From Lucifuga dentata (lineage: Eukaryota > Chordata > Actinopteri > Ophidiiformes > Bythitidae), in NCBI GenBank assembly GCA_014773175.1, contig VXCM01001382.1, positions 149,278-213,277 of the forward strand: DNA of 64,000 nt. Reading direction: 5' to 3'. Shown piece by piece: positions 25,790-38,215 of the stretch. Every line of letters starts with the position of its first letter. The stretch's first letter is position 1. The notes below the pieces were generated by a model that saw nothing but the letters and a program-made list of their open reading frames with translations, did no database searches and was not told where the DNA came from. The translations under genes were made by a program, and so were the position numbers.

Positions 25790-26000
25790 ACACTACTGAC
25801 TTGCCGACCAATTACAGCCAATCGGTGCTGTCAGCCTGGCTGCTTTCTCCCGTCAATAAAAACATTTTGGTTGGGACTGCTTGGACTTCTCTGGACCGCA
25901 GCCCGGCCCAAACAACAGCTCACTCGGTATTCTGACATTCCAAAACGGAAGCGGCAGAATTCCAGGGCTGGGGAACAAAGATCCTTGTGATTTAATAGCG
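25790..26000. promoter_or_regulatory. candidate conserved noncoding element
   Basis: A repeat-free, moderately GC-rich patch with CCAATTACAGCCAATCGG (homeodomain core plus CCAAT), CCCGTCAATAAAAAC and GAATTCCAGGGCTGGGG. No reading frame or splice pattern is credible. The compositional contrast with the flanking CA/TG repeats is the only evidence. Confidence 0.25.
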
Positions 26001-27410
26001 GAAATCAAGAAGTGATTTTAGTCCTTGAGAAAGAGAGGAAAGGAACTGACCGTCTTGGCGTGATTGTATGTACGGACACAGGCAGTTACGTGTGAAGGAG
26101 CTGGGTTGTGCAGGTGGGGATATTTTCCACACACTAGGTATATTACTTCTTCATATCCTGTTACATACCTTAACTTCACATTAGGTTTTTGGTAAAGTGC
26201 TGCGTGTAGAGTGATAACCTGTGGCAGCCAGCTCATACTTAAATCTGATCCACCAATCACTAGAGCTCTGATAAGTGCCACCTCAAGTGGAACATGCAGG
26301 ACTTGAACTGATGAACCTGACTGCTTCAGTCTTCAGGGCAACAGTGGGACAAAGTTTGACCCGAACACTCAGCTCCATGACTTACTGCTGCTCACACCCC
26401 CACCTGCTGGCCACTGAGAGAACAACAGCCAAATAAACAATAATCTGGATAGTTACAGACCATTAGCTAAACTTATCCCACTATAACTTGCTTTTTATAT
26501 CCATTCAGGCCTGCAGCTGCCTCTCGTGTTCTCTGTCTATTCTATCTCTCTGTCTGTTTCTCTTTCTTTAAGCTAATGGTAAGCAGAGTTGCTGTGGGCT
26601 GGGAGCTGTCAAACAGCAGCTAACAACTATAACTATCTAATAACTAATAATAATAATATCTAAATAACAACTGTTTGTTGTCACCACAGATACATACTTC
26701 TGCCAAGTCACAATGTGGCATCTGGTTATTGTTAACTGTATTCAGTGTCTCTCAAATTAATAAATTCATGTATGTGTCCATATGTGTGTTTGTGTGTGCA
26801 AACGTTGGCATGTCTCAGATTTACAAATAGATAGATATCTGGTTGACACATTCTCATACCTGAAACGTATTCTTGACCGCCTCATTCTTTCTCATGCTCA
26901 AGCACACACAGAGTTGCACTTACACACGTGCAATGTGGAAACACATGGACAGAGGCCCTTTTTCTCAAGCACACACTCACTCACACGCAGACAAAGGCAC
27001 ACACATTCATGGTCTACACTCTCACTTGTATAGCTTCTTATCAGAAGAGGAGAACCTAGGTAATAATCATTATCATCACTTCCCTATAGAAGATTCATAG
27101 ACACTGAGAGACTGATGCTACAGCAGGAAGATGGGAGGGAGAAAATGAAGGAGGAAGGGAGAGAGGGAAGGAAGGAGGGAGGGAGGAAGGGAAAGAGAGA
27201 GAGGGAGACCACCTGCAAATTACAACATAGCAGTCAAAGAGTTAAGGTTGTGTTCTTGTAGCTTATTGTGTAGGTGTGTGTGTGTGTGTGTGTGTAAGAG
27301 GGAGAAAGGGAAAGAGAGAGTGAACAAGTTTGCGTATGCACACGCGTGTGCTAGGAATGCCCTTCCCAGTTAGGGAGCAGGGGCCCAGGCTGGGGGCTTT
27401 AGAGAGAGGC

Positions 27411-27412
<2 letters not shown>

Positions 27413-27455
<43 letters not shown>
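27413..27455. repeat. (TG)n microsatellite ending at N27456
   Basis: 43 nt of TG followed by one N and GCGCGCGCAC. The stretch 26.0-27.4 kb holds a GGAAGGA/GAGA purine-rich run (27120-27210) and a TG run near 27275-27295, with no gene. Confidence 0.95.
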
Positions 27456-27602
27456 NGCGCGCGCACATGCATGCACGAGCGCCAGTGGGAGCTTAGCAAG
27501 GGGGCCCTGTGTTTTGTTCTGTTCCACATCAATGGGACGTCAAGCCGGGTTTGGGCCTGACAGCACTCGGATTAAAGGTTTTCTACCAGACTCTCTATAA
27601 CC

Positions 27603-27725
27603 CTCCCCCAACACACACACACACACACAGACATGCATGCACACACTCACAAACACACACAGANCTCCCCCAACACACACACACACACACAGACATGCAT
27701 GCACACACTCACAAACACACACAGA
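27603..27725. repeat. 61-bp exact direct duplication separated by N27664
   Basis: 27603-27663 equals 27665-27725, including its CA tract. This is an assembly-type duplication. Confidence 0.9.
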
Positions 27726-29469
27726 CACAACTGGCTGAACGGCACGGTCTTAACTCTTGGAGTTCTAAATTGTAATTTGCAGGTGGCTACAGGCAGCAGG
27801 ACAGGCCCTCTCTATAACAAGAAAAGGGGTTAAGAAAGGCACTGCGAATGTTTGGGCGTGCATGTGTGTGCATGTGTGTGTAGCTCTGTGGTCACACGTG
27901 TGTTTGAGAATGTGGGTGTGTGCACCACTACAAAGGAATGCAACTAAATCTTATAAGACACCACTAAACCAATAAAAACACAGTAACTTTATAGTAATTA
28001 AAATCTAATAACCTCCCAACTGACGTATAACCTCCTCCAAAAAAACCCTCTTTCATACATTATTTGCTTTAAAATGTAAAAGGAGTACACATCAAGTGCA
28101 AGTAAAATAATGCTCATTATTATAGCAAAGACAATGGCAATAAATCAGCTAAACAGAAAGAGTCAACACAGAGAAACAGGTAATTAGATGCATAAATGTG
28201 TGTGTTCAAACATCATCATTCATACAGGACTTGATGTTGGACAGGTGAGGCTGTCACAGAAAGCATGTAGTGGGAAACTCAAAGTCTAAGACAGGCAGAT
28301 GGTGTATGAATATTCAAGACCAATGCATGCAGGCAATATAAAAGCATATAAAAGCTCAGCCAATACAAGGACAAATTAAGAAAACTGGCAGCATGAAAAG
28401 AAAAAAGGGAGAGACCAGGAGCAAAGATTCTCAGTGTATTTGTGTGTGTCTGACCACGACATTGCACCGACTATTGCTTATTCATGAGACATTCACTAAC
28501 GGAAAAACACGAACAGTACATGACATACACCTACAACACACACACAAAAAATGGCATCCTTCAATCTCATGGCACGCACGCAATTTTACAAGTTCGGTCC
28601 GTTCATTGTCTGTCGAGGTCATACAACAAACCAAAGTGAACTGACTAACAGAGCTGTGGTTGGGCAGTGTCGGCTACATTTCTACATATTAATCACACTA
28701 TTAAATCCTCACAAATTGTATTAAAATTAGACAAAACATGTTGACACCAACCTAAACATAGAGTCAAAAGCTTATCATTTGTCTGTATTTTCAAAAGACA
28801 TGTACCCTTTGAAGTATGCACCATGAAAGAGTAATGCAAAAATACAGTGTACATATATATATATATGTGTGTGTGTGTGTATTTTTTTTAGGCTGAAACT
28901 TCATCTCTAGTGACTCAAATAATGAATTTTAACTCATATTTGCAAAATGTGATTTTTAATATGGAAGATATAGACCTCTGCCACTTGCTTGAGACATATT
29001 TTAAAGGTTAAATCTAAAGGTTCTGTCAATTTTTTTTTTTTTTTTTTTTTGCATTGAGGCCTGAAATACATCTCACTTATATCAGATGTATTTGTCATGG
29101 TGACCAGAAAAATTAAGATTAAATCAAAAGTTACAACACGACATAGTTTGAATTTCACGATTTGTTTCATTCATTATATGAATGAGAGGAATTCTTTGTT
29201 TTGATAGGTGTAAAGAAATATTCAAACCAAATCTCTGGAAACTAAAGACACTTTGTATTTTGATAGAAATGCCTATGTATTTTGTTCAGACAAAGATGGC
29301 ATCTGGAGCAACTTTGCAAGCTGTTCAGGGCAGCGAGATGGAGGGAAGAAAAGAAGGGAGGAAACGAGCTCATCGGTACTTAGGCTATGAAGCTGCAGCT
29401 TCTGCTTCTGTTCCCATGTGGCTTTGCAGATCCAGCAGTTCATGCCTCTGCTGGACACTCAGCTGACAA

Positions 29470-29640
29470 TAAACACGTTTGATGCTGACTGCTGTTGGGC
29501 TGTAAAGTTCTCACTAAGCCCTCGTGGTCTGGGCATTGGGGAACATATCCGTGCCGACTGCCTTGGATCCCTCATGACTTAATTAGTGCTCTCTGATTCC
29601 CCGCATTAGTTTACTGTATAGGAACAACTTTTATCCTGAA
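29470..29640. promoter_or_regulatory. candidate conserved noncoding element
   Basis: Complex sequence without repeats, containing ATGACTTAATTAGTGCTC and TGATTCCCCGCATTAG. It lacks an ORF and sits in otherwise AT-rich DNA. Its character resembles deeply conserved vertebrate enhancers, but this cannot be tested here. Confidence 0.3.
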
Positions 29641-30149
29641 CTGTAATCAGCTTGCCCAGAAGAATAGAACACAATAAGAAGCCTTTTTGAAGTTTTCTTT
29701 GTGCTATCTTGAGCACTTTAACAAAAGCCCAGTGCAGATTCCTTCTGAGTATAATGCTGGGCCAGCAGGCAGGCCACTAGTTAAAACCTGCACCACTGCA
29801 TACAGCACCTGCAATCCTATGTATTCCCAAAATCAGCATAGAAAAGCAATTGTTTTTATCATTCCTTAATTATTTTAGCTAATGTTTTCAGGCTTATGGG
29901 CTCATTAGTTCCTACAGGATTAGAGTTGTTTTTGTGTTTAAGTGATCATATTATATATAAAATTAATTTAGTTAAATGATTTAAGAATTCAAGCAGCCTG
30001 GTGAACCAGCCTCATGAAAATTTCCACTCCTGATTAAAACGTTTATTCTTAAAGTGAATAAATTCAAGCATTTATTACCATTTGCCCTCCACAACCGCTG
30101 GGAAAAAAAAAAAAAAAAAAATNAAAAAAAAAAAAAAAAAAATCTTTGT

Positions 30150-30270
30150 GATGAATTCTCAAGGTGTCATTAATATGCATAATCAGAGAGTGCTGGACAT
30201 TAGCCTGCTAGCCTTTTAGGTCTATTATTAGGAGATGACCATGACAGACTGCCAAGCTTTTATGAACCTC
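30150..30270. promoter_or_regulatory. candidate conserved noncoding element with POU/homeodomain-like site
   Basis: ATTAATATGCATAAT (30169-30183) combines TAAT cores with the octamer-like ATGCAT. It is followed by complex sequence (GTGCTGGACATTAGCCTGC). No coding frame. Confidence 0.3.
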
Positions 30271-31559
30271 CTTATATTTCTTATAAAATAACCCATTCCC
30301 TTTAATGATCAAGGTGACTTACAATGTGATGGTAATCCACTCCATCTATGAAAACGATAATTATGACATGTCAGAGTTTTTAAATAAGAAATTATTTATT
30401 CCATATGATATGGAAATTATACCAGTTTAATCCTTAATATGGCTGGACTCTTTACAAAATAAACAGAGACAGGAAGTTGCCTTTGTGTACTGAGTAAAAT
30501 AATGTTACAACATTTATTGACCACATAATCTTAAGTAGCCTTCAGAAGCAGACAGTCTCTCCAGCTAAGAGAATTTAGTCCTTTAGGGCTTTCTGTAGTC
30601 ACATATCAGACTGAAGACTTTGACAGAGAATTTTTCATTATTATTTATTTGATGTATTAATATTTATTTATTTGATTATGTGCTATTATAATTACTGCTC
30701 TGCCTTCAGTGAATAAAAATGTATCTCTGGCTTATTGTCTGCAGGCCTGTCTGTGTTTTAAATGACACAAACTGTTGTATGTAGCTCACAGACGGATCGG
30801 CTCATGATCGTATTCATATGTGATACAACTCCGCCATCTAGTGTCTTTTCAAAGTAATTTTGGTTGTGATCAGACTCCTATGATAAGACAGTATCGCTAA
30901 TATCAAATCACGTATAATTTTCTTTTGTCTCAGATTTTCAAAAATGTGTTAGTTTATTTCTAATTTTTTATAATAAGTTTTAGCTTATACTGATAGGCCG
31001 TGATAAGGCAGCTCCAATATGCCTTTAAGCCTATAATGCCATTATTTCAAGGACATAGTTTTGTATATTTGCACAAGATAGATGAATAGGAAATGGATTA
31101 AGAGTTATATTTACAAAAATATTTGTTTAATTTTACATTTACAAAGTTTTCTGCTGAGTTGTGACTGCAAATTAGTGCAGAAGTAAAGGTATTCACAGAA
31201 ATAGAACACACAAATACATGTCACACATTTACAGAGGATTAAAATGGGAATATGTTATCAAAAAACATGAACACAAAGGAAATATATAGTTCCTTTATTT
31301 GTCAGTTATAGTTTGTTTCCCTAATAATTTATTATTTAGTTTGCTAATAAAATGATAAAATGTCTCCAAACAATAAACTCACAATGCGTGTTTTATTTGC
31401 ATAGCCGCATTATATATATATAACAGATTACTCAATAATTATTGTTTATCTTATTCATTCATTCATTCATTACTATTTCTATTTTTGTATAACCATGCAT
31501 TGTACTTGTGTTTGTTTATTTATTTACCAATTGATCTGTTTATTTCCTAATTTCTAATC

Positions 31560-31830
31560 ACAGACAAGCCTGTCCTCAATTACCCACTTGAACACAGCAT
31601 CAAGATGTTTGGGCTTGTGTAACCATGACAACCTAAGGTTTCTCCACAATCAATGTGCCCCAAATTACAGTAAATCAAAGGCTAAAGTTGGTTAATTCCT
31701 ATTATTTAAGCATAATCACATCAAAATGCTCATTTCCTCTCAACGCCTCACCGGAGTAGTGACAGCAAGACACAAAAACTGAATGTGTGGCTCCAAGGTT
31801 TCCCTCCTAATTAACCTCTGAGGTGATTAC
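31560..31830. promoter_or_regulatory. candidate conserved noncoding element
   Basis: About 270 bp of complex sequence with balanced composition in an AT-rich region, including GTAACCATGACAACCTAAGG, a rough X-box/RFX-like pattern (GTAACC ATGACAAC), and CTAATTAACCTCTGAGGTG. No ORF or repeats. Confidence 0.3.
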
Positions 31831-32138
31831 ACATTCATGCACATGCTCAGATATATCCAGAAAATAAACAGGACAAGATAAATCAGGCAGCAGTTACTGG
31901 CAGTGACTGTTAATATCTTCATATCACAGCTCATAAGTGTGAATGCGGGAGATAAGGGAGCCTGGTCTATTCACAGCATACACATCTGTTGAAAATAACA
32001 TATTTTACTTTCATCATGCATGAATGGATAGATCGATAAACTGATTTGTGATGAAAATGGCATTTTTTAAGGTTAAGTAATAATGAAATTGGGAGGTGAA
32101 GATTATAGGGCTAAAGATCTGGACTTAGGAAGGAACTT

Positions 32139-32150
32139 AAAATAAAATAA

Positions 32151-32180
<30 letters not shown>
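32139..32180. repeat. (AAT)n microsatellite
   Basis: AATAAAATAAAATAATAATA-type run ending in pure AAT. Confidence 0.95.
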
Positions 32181-32181
<1 letters not shown>

Positions 32182-32414
32182 GTGCAACTGCATTTCCTTC
32201 TGGAGTCTGTAGGGTTATTATTTTGTCTGTTTGGTTGTTGCTATTGTTTTCCTCTTTGTAAAGTGATGATCTCAAATATCTCCTGTCCATAAAAACTTGA
32301 TCACAAAACAGAAAACTGCATTTTTATTTGTAAAGCTTTATTATATGTATCTTTATCAAATATATGCATATTATTAAATAATTTATTCCCTACACTGTCA
32401 AGTAAATTTCATAT

Positions 32415-33696
32415 TTAAAGCTGCAGTCGGTGTTTGTAAAGTGGGCGGAATCAGACCCAACGGCCCNAGTGCGTCCTGCCTCTTCAGCTCCTCCCACAGC
32501 GTTCCTCCTGAACGTGAATCCCGCTGTTAGCTAATATCACAGTACTCCATTTCTTGATGTGTATGTGCCTTTATCCACTGAAAATATAAAATGAAAAAAG
32601 AAATATTAAAACAAACAAGTTTCAACTTGTGCGCACAACATAATAACTTGTTCCCACAAGATAATTATCTCGTGCGCACGACGTAACTTGTCACTTCACC
32701 AACACTCTTCTTAAAAAAAAAAAAGAAAAGAAAAAACAGCAACAGCAGGATATCAACACTGTCGGTTGCATCGACGATTATGCCTTCAAACCTGTTTATA
32801 ACCATTAATTTATCAGTGAAAGCACAGCCACAAAATATTTTGAAAAGTGCTGTGCAGGCTAACAAATTAGCTTGAGCCTTGGACTGCCCCATAAAACCCG
32901 TTTCTCATGTTTGTTATAACGCATCACCATGAATTCTAAATACAGCGACAGAGTTTCTATAATAACGCTGGACAACGTAGCCGCTGTCTAAACACAAACA
33001 ACAACAACAACGCTGTATAAACTACCTTGGCTTTGAGATTGAACAGCATGAAGCAGCTACAGGACGACAGCAGAAACCGAAACACAATGTGCACCCAATA
33101 TCAGTGGAATTCCCGATAATATCACTTCTTCATACAGAGCTTATTAAAAAATAAATTAATTAATTAATAAAAAAAATCATAAGATAAAGTGCGTACCTGT
33201 CCAACATGCTGCCAGCTCAGCATCACTTTTCCAGCCTTCCAATATTTTTATGAGGCTACCTCTCGGCATCTTTTTTTCCCCTGGATCTATCTAAATCTTT
33301 CTTTTTAGCTAGCTGTTCCTCTTTCGTCTTACGTTGTTTTCCTTTTCTTGCAGAGAAAGTTAATGTAGACAAAGGAGGAATTGGTCATTTCTTCGTCTCC
33401 ACCTTTACGTCGCCATCTCATGAATTTGTCGTGTCCGCGCACAGTTGAACAGGACGCCTTAAATGCAAATAACACGTGATTGACAGTGCTGGGGCGCTTC
33501 TTTGTACTGATTGGTGGAAAAATTGGGGGTCAAACGTTTTCTTCAAATCAGATTTACTCCAGTAGGAGGAGCCAAATAAGTTTTTTTGTTTTGTTTTTTT
33601 TTTTACAGAACTCTTAATAAATACCAGAATTTAATGAAAGTTTAAGAAAATTCAATAAAAATGTGAATTTTAAAAAGCTTCAGACTGCAGTTTTAA
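32415..33696. mobile_element. TTAA-flanked non-autonomous element C (CTGCAGTC termini), 1.28 kb
   Basis: The left end is TTAAAGCTGCAGTCGGTG. The right end read inverted is TTAAAACTGCAGTCTGAAGC. The first ~15 bp are inverted repeats and both are flanked by TTAA (32415-32418, 33693-33696). AAGCTGCAGT termini of this sort are abundant in teleosts. The interior has no transposase. It carries a TTGTGCGCACAA / GATAATTATCTCGTGCGCAC palindromic patch (about 32625-32690) and a poly-T near the right end. It holds N32467. Confidence 0.6.
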
Positions 33697-33999
33697 CTGA
33701 TTTAAAAAAAAAATTAAAAAAAAAAAAAGAACAGAGAACGCACTCAAATGGAACAGAGACTCCTCTAAATGCAGTGAAGGGTTTTCTTTTTTTGCAGTTG
33801 TTGTGTGCTATCATGTCCAACAGAGTGCACCAGAGTGCTCTGGGAGATCTTCCACTATGGCATCAGGTTGCTCCAGTTGCAGTTTATGAATGAAACTTTT
33901 TCTTGCTTAAAATCCCCAAATTGTGGGGATATATTATTTGTGAGGATGAACCCAAACTAGGTCAGCCACCACTTTTATAAGATTTTGGATGTTTTATTA

Positions 34000-34067
34000 A
34001 CTATTACTACTACTGCTGTACTACTGCTGCTAGCTGTAGTGGTAGCAGCAGTAGTAGTAGTAGTAGT

Positions 34068-34102
<35 letters not shown>

Positions 34103-34121
34103 TAGTAGTAGTAATAGTAGT
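34000..34121. repeat. TAG/CAG trinucleotide tract with (AGC)11
   Basis: Runs of TACTACTACTGCTG precede GTAGTAGTAG and an uninterrupted (AGC)11 at 34068-34100, then TAGTAGTAA. The two halves are complementary, so the tract can fold back on itself. It is not in a coding frame of any gene seen. Confidence 0.9.
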
Positions 34122-37100
34122 ATAAACTCACTGAATCCAGTGTCAATTCACCTGGTATCTGTGTGTAAAACAGTCACTCTTACTGCACCTGCCTATTAAG
34201 TTAGTGTTCCACCCACACCTGTCCACCATTTACACTGGTTCACTAGGCTGTAAACACACTTCACTTACACACCTGCCATATTATCCTCATACCTGTCTGC
34301 CTGGTGTCCCTCCCAGCTCAAAACAAAACTAATCAACCTGTGATGTGATCTGGCCTCATTACTGTCATATTTTTTAAACCACTGCTTTTATTAGAGCAAA
34401 TGCTAACATGCAAAACACCAGTCTGGAGAAGTACAATAAATAGAAGCTGGGTTACAACACTATTATTCAATTAAACTAATCAAGTGATCACAATCATAAC
34501 AGATAACTGATCTGCCAACTAGGTGTATACATGTAAATATGTAAAGTTGTTCAAGATAAGAGAGGTGCATTTGTGCAATTTGTCATTGTTGTGCAATATT
34601 TATTGATCAAAACCAATTGAAAAATTATGTCTGTGGCCCTTTTTTCTGAATAATGATCATATTCATCATGGTTGTCATTATACATCATTGTTGTCATTTG
34701 TTTATAAAGCAACTTTCTTAACTATGTGCTTTACGTAATAAGATATAAAAGGTTAAAATGATATTCAAAGCAGAGTTTACATACTGTATAATACAATAAA
34801 AATATCAAAAGTTATGAAAAATCAGAACAAAATGTTTACATGAGATTACTTCAAAAGCAGCCAGAAATAGATTTTCTTGAAAGATAGAAATTGTTTTGCC
34901 AGCCTTATCTCTTTTGTAGGTTATTCCAAGTCAAGGATCTATCACATCATATGTTCTTCTAAATTACGCATTTATTCATTTGATAACTTATCTGCTTTAA
35001 GGTGAAATCTGAGATGTCAGTGCAATGATTTCCTTTTGACTTCTAATCCTTTCTTTCAATAAGAAAAATATAGTTTAAATGAGTTGATCTTAGCTTCAAA
35101 AACTGGAGCTTTTAAAGTTTGATTCAATCTTGATTACCAGTATTTTCTGTTCTGTCATGCAAATGCGGTGCATGTTGAAGTAATCGTGTTGTGCAAAGTG
35201 ACCATATCTAGTGACTAAATCATACTTCCCTCTGTTTCATGTTGTTAACCATTGACATGATAAGGCATGTGTTAGCATGTTTTCCTATAAGGAATGTCTT
35301 GGCTGTCACTGAAGCAGATAAGTATTCAGTATTTACTGTAGCCGTTATTTGGGTAGGGAAAGTAAGCGTGCAATGAGCAGCGTGAATGCAATCTTTCATT
35401 CAGCAACACTCCGATTGCCCAAAACAACCTGCTACTGACTGCAGAGTCCCTTCAGGGCACTTTGACAAATAGTTGTTGTGTTTTACCAGTGGGTAAAATG
35501 CTCTGAGGCATTTAATAACACAATAACAGAATTTCCATAGAATTCAAGTGATTTATTCTTAGCAGAATTCTTAGTGATCTGTATCACCAGGTAGCGCTTC
35601 AAATATCACAGTTTGTATCACAGTTTGAGAAACATGCTTTGAAGGAGTCTGACAGGCTTTTAGGTATGTAAATGTGATTGTACCTGAATGAACACAGAGA
35701 GCACCGTTTTGATCCTGAACTTTAGCTCTCCCTGGGAGAAGTCAACTATTGGATTATAAATAAAACAACAGGCTGATACAGCTCACAAACGCACCAGCCA
35801 CTAAGCTAGATGCTTTGTCTACAAAAACATGTGAAAACAGGATGTGCCACAACTATTTGTTGCTGATTTCTTGCCACCACCACCTACATTGCTGTATGCA
35901 TGTCTCAACAGCGGCAGAGAATGTTTAGTATGTACAGTAAAAGCAAATTTAACTCATCCAGTCCGATCATACCAAAACGTCTAGCTTCCTTTGCAGAAAA
36001 AGGACTTTTTTTTTTTTTTTTTTTTAACTCGAATGAGAATTTCTACATGTATTATATATGTCAATCTTTTAGTTGAGATTCTGCTACTCTGGCTTACTGA
36101 TATCAGAATCCATCCCATAAATTTTGAGTAGATTCAAAGAAATGTTGCCTCTTAGCACAATACTGCTCACTTCCAAAGAAAAAAAAATTATCTTCTGTAA
36201 CCTGTCAACAAGTGTAAGAAATTTCATACATTTTACCTATAAGAATAAGCAAGAGACAGAAGGTACAGAAGGTGAGTTCTAATATTAATTATAAATTAAC
36301 CCAAAAACATAACATGCAAAATTTGTACTAGTAATACAGTCTTGACATCTAAATGCCAGATGTCTAAATCATAAAGTGACAGACTGAGTTGTAATGCTTC
36401 AGAACATCATTTGCAAGAGGATTACCTGCTCCTTTATTTACATAATAATTTGTTTGCTGTACTGACAGTACATATGTATGTTAAAAAAGGATCATCAAGA
36501 GACGTAGAATCAATACACTGACCAAAGGGATTGTTATGGGTTTTGTTATTCCACTGACTGAATAAATATCAAATTACAGATGTCAAGTAGGAACAGGTTG
36601 TAATCAGTGTGAAAAAGAGAAATCAGGGTTCTGAGTTTACTCATGGTGACTAAAGCACAGTGTGACTATTAAAAAGCAAATCTGTCAACCATTGGCACTG
36701 GTATCTTTTTATTTATTTAATTAATTAATGTAAACAGCCAACAGCTTTGGAGTCCATGTGTAAGTAGCATATTGAGATTTGTGGCTAATTTATATTTTAA
36801 AAAAGAAGAAAATACAAAAATTTTTAAAAATGACAATACAGTGCTGCTATATTTTCACAAAAAAAAGTTTATTAATTTAATAAGCATACAAAACAAATAA
36901 TTTTCAAACTATCAATGCAGCTTCAGTGCAATTCCAAAATATACATTTTCAGCAGGGCATGTTAATCAAAGTTATTCACCTCAGGAACAGCCATTTAAAT
37001 ATTCTTTTTGATTATCATTTGACAATTGTCCTAGCCAGAGGAAGCTCACAAGTGATACTTTCTTGAGGTAAAACTGCACACATCCATCTTTAACATACAA

Positions 37101-37936
37101 AACAAAGCAATTACATCACAAATGAAATATTAAATATGTGAACAAAAAACATAACTACTACAGCAAAGTACAAAAAGCATTTGTAAACAAAGTTTGTAAA
37201 CAGAAAGGAAATAAGTGGTTAGAGATATGTGGTGTGTGGATTTAATAAATACTTTGATGTTGCATTATTATAATCATATCAGTTTACCACAAAGAGTAAT
37301 TTGACCACAAAGATGACACAGCATATATCTGTATTTGGTGTGCAAGTGTAACAGACTGTCAGTTAAAATGATGTGAAAATCTGGACAAAATGTCCCTTTC
37401 AATAAGTGGACTCTTTTACAAGTAAAGGCTATATTACAGATAAACATAGAGGCCAATTATGTGTTAAAAATATAAAATAAAGACCTCCTACCTTTATCCT
37501 TGTCCTTCAGTTAAAAAGTGAAACTTCTAACGTTAGCTTCTTCAGCAATATTTGCCAGCAATAGATTCAAAAGTTCTGAGTCACTCATAAAAAAGCTGTA
37601 ACTTAAGACATGTTTGAAGAAAAAGCACAGCACAGCAGTAAAAAAAAAAGTGATAAGAGCTCCTGGATGGCACTGCCAAAAAACCCCCAAAAAAACAAAC
37701 AAAAAAAAGGAATGATTTGAGTTAAAATCCTCTGCAGTCGGCTGCAAAGCCCTCGGGACCTGGAGGCTGTTCAAACTGACATAGCAAGCTGAGAAGAAGC
37801 CTGGTCAGGTGGTGATTACCAACTAAAGATCAAGCCCAAATTCCACAGATTCAACAGGTTAGCTCATCGTCAGCAAAAACAACATCAATGAGGCCAATAT
37901 TACAGTAAGAGAGGTTTAATGTTCAGCTGGATTCCT
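34122..37936. other. AT-rich intergenic stretch without recognisable gene
   Basis: No exon or RNA gene is supported. Only short poly-A/T runs (36007-36026, 36178-36188) and generic AT-rich sequence are visible. Confidence 0.6.
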
Positions 37937-38215
37937 TTATCTCCACCAAGGAGGTTATGTTTTTACTCACATCTGTTGGTTTGTTTGTTAGCAGCATTAC
38001 ATTTTGGTCCTGATCCAGATCCAGGGGCAGATCCAAATTTTTTTCGTTTTTTAATGATTTAGGATTGCATAATAAGACTTTTTTTTTTTTTTTTTANTTT
38101 TTTTTTTTTTTTTTACATTTCTGTCAATTTCTTTACAAGTAATACACCAATCTCAGTTGGAAAAATCCGAAGACTATCAATAGATGCAATTTGGTCTGGA
38201 TCCAGATACATTTAA
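37937..38215 (+). repeat. degenerate interspersed repeat (CCACCAAGGAGGTTATGTTT type)
   Basis: CTCCACCAAGGAGGTTATGT, GTTTGTTTGTTAGCAGCATTAC and ATTTTGGTCCTGATCCAGAT are phrases of a repeat common in fish and invertebrate genomes, followed by GGATCCAGATAC-like sequence. Its class is unsettled to me. A poly-T with N38097 interrupts it. Confidence 0.55.

Larger units (their letters stand above)
27726..32414. other. AT-rich intergenic stretch, microsatellite-poor
   Basis: No exon is supported. It contains a short AT/GT run at 28853-28880, a poly-A with N30123, an ATTC run near 31452-31471 and an (AAT)n tract at 32139-32180. Several complex, TAAT-containing patches (29470-29640, 30150-30270, 31560-31830) are listed separately as possible regulatory DNA. 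Confidence 0.6.

Noticed and set aside
26280..26340. Minus-strand B-box-like AGTTCAAGTCC, considered as a tRNA or SINE
   Set aside because: No matching A box at the right distance and no cloverleaf.
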